This document shows, piece by piece, positions 17,857 to 25,225 of a DNA stretch of 64,000 bases. The translations under genes and the position numbers were made by a program. The notes beneath the pieces are model-generated. The model did not search any database, was not told the origin of the DNA, and saw only the letters and a program-made list of their open reading frames with translations. Every line of letters starts with the position of its first letter. Position 1 is the first letter of the stretch. The stretch covers positions 4,794,501-4,858,500 of the forward strand of contig NZ_CP060488.1 of the NCBI RefSeq assembly GCF_014334015.1, in the 5' to 3' direction. The DNA is from Bacteroides sp. M10. Its GTDB lineage: Bacteria > Bacteroidota > Bacteroidia > Bacteroidales > Bacteroidaceae.

Positions 17857-20325
17857 TTATTTTCCAATCAATATATATTCTTGCCCTGCTTTAGTAGGCA
17901 GATCATAGATGTAAGTTTCTGCAATTTCCACCTTATTCAGGTTTGCCTTTTCATTAATCAATGGTTCGGGAATAGTGGGAACAGCATAAAGAGGATTCGG
18001 ATTTTCACCTTTGGCACGCTTCAGCCCCTTGCCTGTTAATGGGTTGAGTGAACGTAAGCGACAGTTACCTCCCTTATGAGATTTCACAACCAGACGGCTT
18101 ACTTTTCCGTTTTTCCAGCTCAAATCAAGCTCGAAACCTCCACGTGCAATAATTCCTTTGATAGAACCTTCCTGCCAGACGGTAGGAAGTGCAGGAAGTA
18201 GATAAATAAAACCATCGTAACTTTGCATCAACATTTCTGCAATACCTGCGGCACAACCGAAGTTTCCATCAATCTGGAATGGCGGATGCGCATCGAACAG
18301 GTTAGGGTAGGTGCCTCCTTTTTTCTTCTCATTGCGCACAAGAGTCAACTGATCTGTAATCAGTTTGTAAGCATGGTTACCATCAAGAAGGCGTGCCCAA
18401 AGGCAAACTTTCCATCCCATGCTCCATCCGGTCGACGGGTCGCCGCGATGAATCAGAGAAGTACGTGCTGCATCGAATAGTTCAGGAGTACGATAAGGAG
18501 AAATCTGATTGCTGGGGAATAGTCCATATAAATGAGAGATGTGGCGGTGCACATCCTTCGGGTCATCCCAGTCGAACATCCATTCCTGTAGTTGTCCCCA
18601 ATGTCCTACTTGCATAGGAGCCATTTCTTTGAGACGTTGGGCCAGATGAGTGGCAAATTCCTGATCTGTGTCCAGTATTTGAGAAGCAGATATAATTGCT
18701 GTCCAAAGATCGAAGACCAATTGGTTGTCCATGGTGCATCCGGCAGCTGTTGTGGCTTTTCCATTACTCCCCGAATGTACATTCTCCGGTGAATTACTGG
18801 GGCAGACTACCAACCAGTTGTGTACCGGCTCTTTCACCATGATTTCATCAAAGAAACGTCCGGACTCTTTCAGTATCGGGTAAACAGAACGCAGAAACTC
18901 AATATCTCCGGTGTATAGATAACGTTCCCAGAGATGTCGGCAAAGCCATGCACCACCACTGGGCCACATACCTGAAGGAGCTTTATCAACCGCCCCTGTG
19001 ATGCGCCATATATCCGTGTTATGATGTAATACCCATCCGTTGGCTCCATACATAACCTTAGCCGTCTCTTTTCCTGTATCGCTAACCTCTTTTATCAAGC
19101 GGAATAACGGTTCATTCAACTCACTTAGATTTGTTACTTCCGAAGGCCAGTAATTCATTTCCAAATTGATGTTACAGGTATATTTGCTGTCCCAGGAAGG
19201 GAATAATTTATTATTCCAGATTCCTTGCAGGTTGGCGGGCTGTCCTCCCGGTTGGGAAGAACAGATCAGCAGATAACGTCCGAATTGGAAATAAGTGGCA
19301 ACCAGATGGGCATCATTGGTGTTCTTGAAATTTTCCACACGCTTATCGGTTGGCACATTTGCATATTGGTCTTTTCCTAAATCGAGAGAAACGCGTGTCA
19401 GGTATTGCCGATAGAAATCAATGTGATTCTTCTTCGATTCGATGAATGGATGAACCATTGCTTTCTCCAAATAGTTCTTTGCCCGTTCTATCTGATTACC
19501 CGTGATGTCTTGATAATTATTGAAATTAGTTGCAATAGATACATAGATGATTGCTTCGTCAGCTTTCTCAACAGAAAGTATCCCATCGGCACAAGCTATT
19601 TCTCCACCTTTATTTTTAGCAGTCAACCTGCCTTGAAATTCCACTTTCCCTTTCAATCCCTCATGCAAGGAGGATACTCCTGAAAGAGTTACACAGTTTC
19701 CTTCTTCAGAAGCGATCATTACGTCCTGGTGAGGCGAAGTCAGTTGAGCGTTAAATGTAATTTGTCCGGGACGATTGGCAGTCAGTCGCACCATTACTAC
19801 CTGATCGGTAAATGAAGTAATCGTTTCGCGTTGATATTGCACTCCGTCTACTTCATAACGCACTATCACACGGGCTGAATCCAGACTTAACTCCCGATAA
19901 TAGTTGGAATAACGGGTATGACCGGGAAAGGCAATTCGCAAATCACCGAAACTTTGATATGGCATTCCGGAATTCGTCTTTGCCATCACCTTTTCTGTAG
20001 CGAGAGTCTGTGCTTCCAGATATTTTCCGGCAAAAACAAGTTCACGCACTTTGGGAATATACTCCAGCGCGTCCGGATTAGCATTGTTATTGGGGCGTCC
20101 TGCCCAGATAGTTTCTTCGTTTAGTTGTATTTGTTCTGTCCCTGGTGTCCCATAAACCATGGCTCCCAGGCGTCCATTTCCCAAAGGTAGTGCTTCTGTC
20201 CATACCTGTGCCGGGCAGTCATACCATAGTTTATATTCTTGTGCAGACACATTCGTTTCCTGCGCATGAATGCAGCCCACAGACATCAGTACAAACAAAT
20301 ACCCGATTAATCTCTTTTTATTCAT
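17857..20325 (-). CDS. GH95 alpha-L-galactosidase/fucosidase
   Basis: About 822 residues. Start ATG 20325 gives MNKKRLIGYLFVLMSVGCIHAQ as signal peptide; ATG 20331 is two codons earlier. GH95 hallmarks: N-terminal LWYDCPAQVWTEALPLGNGRLGAMVYG, ETIWAGRPNN, the catalytic region CNINLEMNYWPSEVTNL with the Asn pair, WPSGGAWLCRHLWERY, and QIDGNFGCAAGIAEMLMQS. Family reaction: inverting removal of alpha-L-fucose or alpha-L-galactose. Order matches BT1010, described as the enzyme that removes L-galactose from RG-II chain A, so L-galactosidase is preferred. First gene of the reverse RG-II operon. Confidence 0.9.
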   Translation of the reverse strand: MNKKRLIGYLFVLMSVGCIHAQETNVSAQEYKLWYDCPAQVWTEALPLGNGRLGAMVYGTPGTEQIQLNEETIWAGRPNNNANPDALEYIPKVRELVFAGKYLEAQTLATEKVMAKTNSGMPYQSFGDLRIAFPGHTRYSNYYRELSLDSARVIVRYEVDGVQYQRETITSFTDQVVMVRLTANRPGQITFNAQLTSPHQDVMIASEEGNCVTLSGVSSLHEGLKGKVEFQGRLTAKNKGGEIACADGILSVEKADEAIIYVSIATNFNNYQDITGNQIERAKNYLEKAMVHPFIESKKNHIDFYRQYLTRVSLDLGKDQYANVPTDKRVENFKNTNDAHLVATYFQFGRYLLICSSQPGGQPANLQGIWNNKLFPSWDSKYTCNINLEMNYWPSEVTNLSELNEPLFRLIKEVSDTGKETAKVMYGANGWVLHHNTDIWRITGAVDKAPSGMWPSGGAWLCRHLWERYLYTGDIEFLRSVYPILKESGRFFDEIMVKEPVHNWLVVCPSNSPENVHSGSNGKATTAAGCTMDNQLVFDLWTAIISASQILDTDQEFATHLAQRLKEMAPMQVGHWGQLQEWMFDWDDPKDVHRHISHLYGLFPSNQISPYRTPELFDAARTSLIHRGDPSTGWSMGWKVCLWARLLDGNHAYKLITDQLTLVRNEKKKGGTYPNLFDAHPPFQIDGNFGCAAGIAEMLMQSYDGFIYLLPALPTVWQEGSIKGIIARGGFELDLSWKNGKVSRLVVKSHKGGNCRLRSLNPLTGKGLKRAKGENPNPLYAVPTIPEPLINEKANLNKVEIAETYIYDLPTKAGQEYILIGK

Positions 20326-20417
20326 TTCCATCTAACTGCTTTTATACTTTTATAAAAGGACGTTTAATGGGGAATTTTGTACCTAGTAAATAAGTAAAAG
20401 AAGTTGGGATAATAAAA

Positions 20418-20471
20418 ACTTCCAAGGTCATTACTTATATTGAACTCTTTCACAGTAATTGCCTTGGAAGT
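20418..20471 (-). terminator. Terminator after the toxin-antitoxin pair
   Basis: Arms 20418-20434 and 20455-20471 are 17 bp with two mismatches (ACTTCCAAGG outer core). On the minus strand the hairpin lies 40 bases after the antitoxin stop and is followed by a T run (AGTTTTTATTATCCC). It also separates the toxin-antitoxin transcript from the GH95 start at 20325; no clear TAnnTTTG box for GH95 was found in the remaining ~90 bases. Confidence 0.65.
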
Positions 20472-20510
20472 CTCTAATGAATATGATACAAATATACTTT
20501 GTATTCAGGT

Positions 20511-20801
20511 TTATATTTCTACTTCGATATTCAACTTACCACCCAATCCACGTTCAACAATATCAAACAATGTTTTTAGTGTGATATTTCCGCCATCATT
20601 TTCTACTTTTGAAATGAATGTACGTTTTTTATCTATACGGGCAGCAAGTTCAGCCTGTGTCATCTCTTTTTTTTCACGGGCTGCACGAATTTTTAAACCA
20701 ATGCGTAACGCATCTAAATCTCGTTCCAGCTTATCACGTTCAGTTGTACCAACCTTACCATAATATTGGTCTTTGATTTGATCTAATGATTTAGTGTTCA
20801 T
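20511..20801 (-). CDS. higA: XRE-family antitoxin (HigA-like)
   Basis: 96 residues. An N-terminal charged helix is followed by a Cro/C1-type helix-turn-helix (about 32-86: LKIRAAREKKEMTQAELAAR...FISKVENDGGNITLKTL). The Gln/Arg-rich recognition helix and GNITLKTL tail are typical of antitoxins that bind their own promoter. The start overlaps the toxin stop by 4 bases, so the two are translationally coupled in the toxin-first order usual for higBA. Confidence 0.88.
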   Translation of the reverse strand: MNTKSLDQIKDQYYGKVGTTERDKLERDLDALRIGLKIRAAREKKEMTQAELAARIDKKRTFISKVENDGGNITLKTLFDIVERGLGGKLNIEVEI

Positions 20802-21154
20802 TTCTTTTCCTCCTTTTCTTTTTCATCATAATATTCAGCCATAAGACGGACTGCTTTGTCTATTTCTCCTCTAGGAGTTTTTTGAGTTTTCTTTTGGAAG
20901 CCACTAAGTAACACAACCAATTTACCTCCATCAAAAAAGCAAAATATACGGAATATATTATTGCCTAGTTGTATCCGAACCTCAAACAGTCCATTTGTAC
21001 CCTCTATATATTTCAGGAAAGTCGTCGGAATACGATCAATTTGCTCGATTATATCCAGGACTTTGATGATTTTATCTTTTACTTTTGGTGGTTGTCCTTT
21101 AAAAAACTCATCAAAGTACTCTTTATAAGTTATAACTTCCCGAACTTTTTTCAT
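20798..21154 (-). CDS. higB: RelE/HigB-superfamily toxin (Gp49-like)
   Basis: 118 residues with the short-toxin fold of the phage Gp49-like/HigB group: helix-rich N-terminus (YKEYFDEFFKGQPPKVKDKIIKV), then FLKYIEGTNGLFEVRIQ, NIFRIFCFFDGGKLVVLLSGFQKKTQKTP and a helical tail. The 'LFE.R...N..RIF.F..G..VVLL.GF.KKT.KTP' pattern is the family signature. Family role: ribosome-dependent mRNA cleavage held in check by the partner XRE protein. A near-consensus promoter sits immediately upstream and suggests a leaderless mRNA. Confidence 0.88.
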   Translation of the reverse strand: MKKVREVITYKEYFDEFFKGQPPKVKDKIIKVLDIIEQIDRIPTTFLKYIEGTNGLFEVRIQLGNNIFRIFCFFDGGKLVVLLSGFQKKTQKTPRGEIDKAVRLMAEYYDEKEKEEKK

Positions 21155-21158
21155 TTTA

Positions 21159-21189
21159 CAAAGGTAACTTATAAATTACATTTTAGCAA
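21159..21189 (-). promoter_or_regulatory. Promoter of higBA, probably leaderless
   Basis: On the minus strand: TTG (21189-21187), a 20-base spacer, TACCTTTG (21166-21159), then TAAA and the ATG at 21154. The predicted transcription start falls within a base or two of the start codon. Confidence 0.72.
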
Positions 21190-21298
21190 TTATATCTTCG
21201 TTTTTCTCTTAAATTTATATTTTAAATGAAACAAATCGCGTTTTAGCTTGAAGTAAAAATGTTCTTTGGAGATTTCTACTAACTTATTATTCTTTCAG

Positions 21299-21331
21299 TT
21301 GCCATACTTTGAAATATACTTCCTATATTTG
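21299..21331 (+). promoter_or_regulatory. Promoter of the DUF2807 gene
   Basis: TATATTTG at 21324-21331 with TTG at 21299-21301, spacer 22 bases (slightly long). The predicted start is about 25 bases before the ATG at 21360. Confidence 0.6.
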
Positions 21332-21359
21332 TCAGTAGAATATTTAATAAGAAGAAATT

Positions 21360-22151
21360 ATGAAAAGTTTTAATGTTACATCTATGCTAGTGGTGCTGAT
21401 GTTCTTGTGCTTTACAGGAATACAGGCACAGACCGTTACTCCTAGTAAGAAATATATCACGAAAGAACTGAATAACGTGAGTAATTTCAGTTCAATCAGA
21501 GTTCTGGGTAGTCCCGACATTGAGTATCGTCAGAGTAGTGATTCTAAAACAACAGTTTCTATATATGGCTCAGATAATCTGGTTGACCTGTTGGAAGTAT
21601 CTACGGTAAATGGAGTGCTGCAGGTAAATATAAAGAAAGGCGTTAAGATTCTTAGCGGAGAACGCCGGTTGAAAGTGATTGCCTCTTCTCCTTCATTGGA
21701 TGATGTAGATATTAAAGGATCGGCCGATGTATATCTGAAAGGTACCCTCAAAGGAGCTGATTTAAATCTGAATATAACAGGTTCCGGAGATATTGAAGCC
21801 GAAAATCTGCAATATACCAATCTTTCTGCTTTTGTAAAAGGTAGTGGAGATATTAACGTGAAGAATGTGAAGGCCACTACTGTAAAAACGATAGTTAGCG
21901 GTTCCGGCGATGTGGAAATGAAAGGTTCTACTCAAATGGCTATGCTGACTGTGAATGGTTCCGGCGATATCAGTGCCGACAAGTTGACTGCTACTAATGT
22001 AGTTGCTACCGTTTCAGGTTCCGGTGATATATCTTGTTACGCTTCCAAACAGTTGGACGCAAAAGCCAATGGCAGCGGAGATATTGAATATAAAGGAAAT
22101 CCTTCTATTGTAAATAAGCAAGGCAAGAAAGACTCAATTTCCGGCAAGTAA
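21360..22151 (+). CDS. Exported DUF2807 beta-helix protein
   Basis: 263 residues. Signal peptide MKSFNVTSMLVVLMFLCFTGIQAQ, then a DUF2807 (putative auto-transporter adhesin, head GIN) beta-helix. The repeat is easy to see: GSADVYLKG, GSGDIEAEN, GSGDINVKN, GSGDVEMKG, GSGDISADK, GSGDISCYA, GSGDIEYKG, spaced about 18-21 residues. The family is common in Bacteroidetes and has no settled function; a periplasmic or surface beta-helix is likely. It stands alone with its own promoter and terminator. Confidence 0.9.
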   Translation: MKSFNVTSMLVVLMFLCFTGIQAQTVTPSKKYITKELNNVSNFSSIRVLGSPDIEYRQSSDSKTTVSIYGSDNLVDLLEVSTVNGVLQVNIKKGVKILSGERRLKVIASSPSLDDVDIKGSADVYLKGTLKGADLNLNITGSGDIEAENLQYTNLSAFVKGSGDINVKNVKATTVKTIVSGSGDVEMKGSTQMAMLTVNGSGDISADKLTATNVVATVSGSGDISCYASKQLDAKANGSGDIEYKGNPSIVNKQGKKDSISGK

Positions 22152-22170
22152 GAAATTAGATCTTTGCAGA

Positions 22171-22214
22171 AAGCGGGTAAATATGTAACATAGCACATAT
22201 TTACCCGCTTTTTT
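22171..22214 (+). terminator. Terminator after the DUF2807 gene
   Basis: Perfect 15-bp arms AAGCGGGTAAATATG (22171-22185) and complement (22196-22210), followed directly by TTTT. Confidence 0.88.
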
Positions 22215-22412
22215 GCTATAAACAAACATAATACATGATAATTGGGGGATACATTCCTGGGAGAAGGGTGAAAACGAGTAGAAAAATAAGTTAGCAAACT
22301 TAAATACGGTTTTAAAGCCATTAAAATAGATGAATTCCGGCAACAAACAGATATGCTGATTGTTGTGACAATAAATAATTCGTTTTTTTATTCACCTGAA
22401 AAAATACAGATT

Positions 22413-23027
22413 ATGGCAAAGAATTCTCCTGATGAAGGAAAAGGTATAAAGATGGTAGAAAAGCAGGTAGACCCCTCTTTTAGTACTCTCAAAGAGTACC
22501 AGGCAAAAAGACAATTCAGTGAGACTCCCGAACCGATGGCGGATACCGTGGAAACTCCAAGCCGGATACCTGTTTTTGTTGTCCAAAAGCATGAAGCCAG
22601 TCATTTTCATTTCGATTTCCGTCTGGAAGTGGATGGAGTGTTGAAAAGCTGGGTAGTTCCTAAAGGCCCTTCCATGAATCCGAAAGATAAAAGACTGGCC
22701 ATACAGGTAGAAGATCACCCTTTGAGTTACGCACATTTTGAGGGAGTTATACCCGAAGGCAACTATGGAGCAGGTACAGTGGAAATATGGGATAGTGGAA
22801 CCTATGCTTATGTCGGTAATAATCGTAACATTTCCGCTGCCATTAAAAACGGAATACTTGAATTCAAATTACATGGTCATAAGCTCAAAGGCCTGTTTAC
22901 CCTTATCCATACGAATATGGACGACCAGGACAGAGACTGGTTACTAATCAAGAAAGACGATGTATTTGCAGTCACTCATGTCTACGATGCGAAGAACATT
23001 CCATTGTATGATGAGGTATTCCTGTAA
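22413..23027 (+). CDS. Stand-alone LigD-type 3'-phosphoesterase domain protein
   Basis: Start at ATG 22413 (MAKNSPDEG); the upstream frame to 22353 is non-coding in character. About 204 residues containing one LigD PE domain: VFVVQKHEASHFHFDFRLEVDG, KSWVVPKGPSMNPKDKRLAI, VEDHPLSYAHFEGVIPEGNYGAG, WDSGTY, and GRxxLI-like DRDWLLIKKDD. The His-rich HFHFDFR and VEDH motifs bind the catalytic metal. In bacterial NHEJ LigD this domain removes 3'-phosphates or ribonucleotides from DNA ends. No ligase, polymerase or Ku gene is in the window, so it is a single-domain end-processing enzyme. Confidence 0.88.
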   Translation: MAKNSPDEGKGIKMVEKQVDPSFSTLKEYQAKRQFSETPEPMADTVETPSRIPVFVVQKHEASHFHFDFRLEVDGVLKSWVVPKGPSMNPKDKRLAIQVEDHPLSYAHFEGVIPEGNYGAGTVEIWDSGTYAYVGNNRNISAAIKNGILEFKLHGHKLKGLFTLIHTNMDDQDRDWLLIKKDDVFAVTHVYDAKNIPLYDEVFL

Positions 23028-23410
23028 TATATGTTTCTTATCATTAAATGATGCTCACTTACATATATAATTTTCTAATTATATACGTAGCTTTATAATT
23101 CAATATACTCTATTGTTTTGATGATTCAATTAACTTTTATGATATTATGACCGTGTTATTTCTAATGAAAATAATTAACTAACTGGGGACGATTGGGTAA
23201 AATGAAGACTTGATCGTATATCCCCTTAATATTTCGGTAACAAAAGATGTTGTTACCATTTTTGATAGAAAACACCCATTGTTTTTGTTGGAAACCACCT
23301 CCTGTGTGTACGTTGAAAAGTTTATACTTGCATCGGATTTTAAGCACGTTAAAAGATTATCAGGCGTGTTTTACTAAAGGTGTAAAATATTAATCAAATC
23401 CGATATTAGT
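23028..23410 (+). other. 383-base non-coding stretch before the HTCS-like regulator
   Basis: AT-rich. It contains one small hairpin (GGTAACAA at 23236-23243 pairing with 23250-23257, then ATTTTTG) and a one-mismatch -7 box (TATACTTG, around 23325). No ORF with coding character was found. It probably holds the regulator promoter and a long leader. Confidence 0.4.
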
Positions 23411-25174
23411 ATGAATGATTGTTACCTGAATTTATTAGTAAGCTTCCGAGCTTTATTCTCTGCAGATCCTGGAGCCAATTTAGTAAACAGCAAACAAACT
23501 ATTGGCATCATTTTACCCGATTTGTCGTTGCTTGGATATGCGGTCCCTGTGGAAAGTTTCGGTATTGGACTGTTTGTGATTCTATTTGCGTATCTTATAA
23601 TAGAATACAATGTGCAGCTATTATCGCATGAAAAATTTAAGATTGCCATGAACATGCTCCATACAGCACATACACCGTTAATATTGCTGCGGAATCAATT
23701 GGAAGAACTCAAAACTGGCAACCTCCCTGAACCTCTTTCCCAACAAGTGGAAGAAGCACTGGGATATGCCGAATGTATCATATATTGTAACCAGAATATT
23801 GCAACTCTCAATAAAGTAACTAAGAGAATTCCTCCTAAAACGTCAACGGTAAATTTGGAACTTTCCACTTATGTTACTTCCATTGTCAATCAATGCCGGG
23901 CTTATGCCAATTCCCGCCAGATACAGCTAACTGTTGGTGAATGTTCGGATTGTGTCAGTTGCAGGATAAACGAAAACATAATGACTGCAGCACTTCAGCA
24001 CCTTATCAACAAGATGATTTTGATTTCCGAGTCAGGCTGTTGCATATCGATCAACGTAACCCACACAATGAATTCCTGGCAGTTGCAGATTAGCAATAAT
24101 GAAATAGCCGGGCAAAGAACAGAGAAAATGTTCCCCTTTATTCCTATTATATTTCCTGTGTATGGATATAGTGATTTATGGACGGTAAGAAAAATCATCC
24201 GTCTGCATGGTGGAAAAATAACCGGATGCAGACATGGTAAAGCAGCTACTTTCCAAATCGTCATTCCGACAGACTGCCATTGCCTGAATCAGTCATGCCC
24301 GGTGTTGAGACATTCTTCTACAAAAACGAAGACGCCAACAAATGACTCCTGCGAGAATCCTAAGAGCAATAAACAAAATACTAAAACGAGAGAAACTTCC
24401 CATATCCTATTAGTAATGGCAGATAAGTTATTTAGTGATTATTTAAAGAAAACCTTATCACGCTATTTTCAGATCTCTGTTCTTGATAATCCGGAGCTGC
24501 TGATGGATACGGCTATCAGTCAAAATCCTGATGCTATCATTATTGACGACAATGTGAATGGAATAAGCGGAGATACACTTAGCACTCAAATTAAGGAAGA
24601 TAAAACGATAGGATACATACCAATCATTCTTCTATTAAGAGCCTTTGATAACGAAAGCTATTTGTCACATTTGGGGAGTGGGGCAGACCGTCTGGGATTA
24701 CGTACGGAAAGCATTTGTAAACTTAGGGCAGACATACGTATGCTTGTCGAAAACCGCATGGTCTTACGCGAACGGATCAGACTGTTTCTGTCAGATGCCA
24801 TTTCTCCGATGATCCCCACAAAAGCTGAAATAGAAACAGAAAATGCCGATCGGAAATTTATGGATAAAGTCAATAAAATCCTGGAGAAAAATCTCTCTAC
24901 TGATAAATATACAATAGATAAATTAAGCATTGATATAGGCATGAGTCGTACTGCTTTTTATAATAAGATAAGAGAGATTACCGGCAACCCTCCCGAAAAC
25001 TATATCAATTCATTCAAAATGGACAAAGCACTTAAATTGCTGGCCTCCCGGCAGTACAGCATTTCGGATATTGCAGGTATACTGGGCTATTGTGATGCTA
25101 AATACTTTGGAAAGAAATTCAAAGACTTCTATCATGTATGTCCGTCTGATTATATAAAGAGTATTGTAGGATAA
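23411..25174 (+). CDS. Shortened hybrid two-component regulator (HTCS-like) with AraC output
   Basis: 587 residues: a short N-terminus, one membrane helix (about 47-67), a histidine-kinase dimerisation segment with HTAHTPL (His84, Pro89 as in HxxxxP), a degenerate ATPase region (YGYSDLWTVRKIIRLHGGKITG, about 255-278), a receiver (about 335-455, with acidic IIIDDN) and a C-terminal AraC-type DNA-binding domain (about 490-585, LSIDIGMSRTAFYNKIREITGNPP). Full HTCS proteins are ~1300 residues with a large periplasmic propeller sensor, which is entirely missing here. It may be a decayed HTCS or a regulator taking its signal from another membrane protein. The neighbouring RG-II locus is a plausible target. 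Confidence 0.85.
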   Translation: MNDCYLNLLVSFRALFSADPGANLVNSKQTIGIILPDLSLLGYAVPVESFGIGLFVILFAYLIIEYNVQLLSHEKFKIAMNMLHTAHTPLILLRNQLEELKTGNLPEPLSQQVEEALGYAECIIYCNQNIATLNKVTKRIPPKTSTVNLELSTYVTSIVNQCRAYANSRQIQLTVGECSDCVSCRINENIMTAALQHLINKMILISESGCCISINVTHTMNSWQLQISNNEIAGQRTEKMFPFIPIIFPVYGYSDLWTVRKIIRLHGGKITGCRHGKAATFQIVIPTDCHCLNQSCPVLRHSSTKTKTPTNDSCENPKSNKQNTKTRETSHILLVMADKLFSDYLKKTLSRYFQISVLDNPELLMDTAISQNPDAIIIDDNVNGISGDTLSTQIKEDKTIGYIPIILLLRAFDNESYLSHLGSGADRLGLRTESICKLRADIRMLVENRMVLRERIRLFLSDAISPMIPTKAEIETENADRKFMDKVNKILEKNLSTDKYTIDKLSIDIGMSRTAFYNKIREITGNPPENYINSFKMDKALKLLASRQYSISDIAGILGYCDAKYFGKKFKDFYHVCPSDYIKSIVG

Positions 25175-25178
25175 AAGA

Positions 25179-25225
25179 GTATAGAAAAAGAGGGTGCTTG
25201 TACACCCTCTTTTTCTATACCTTTT
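25179..25225. terminator. Bidirectional terminator between convergent genes
   Basis: Perfect 18-bp arms at 25179-25196 and 25203-25220 (core AAAAAGAGGGTG) with a 6-base loop. A/T runs on both sides let it work for the HTCS-like gene (+) and the methyltransferase gene (-). The right arm overlaps the last codons and stop of the methyltransferase gene. Confidence 0.88.
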
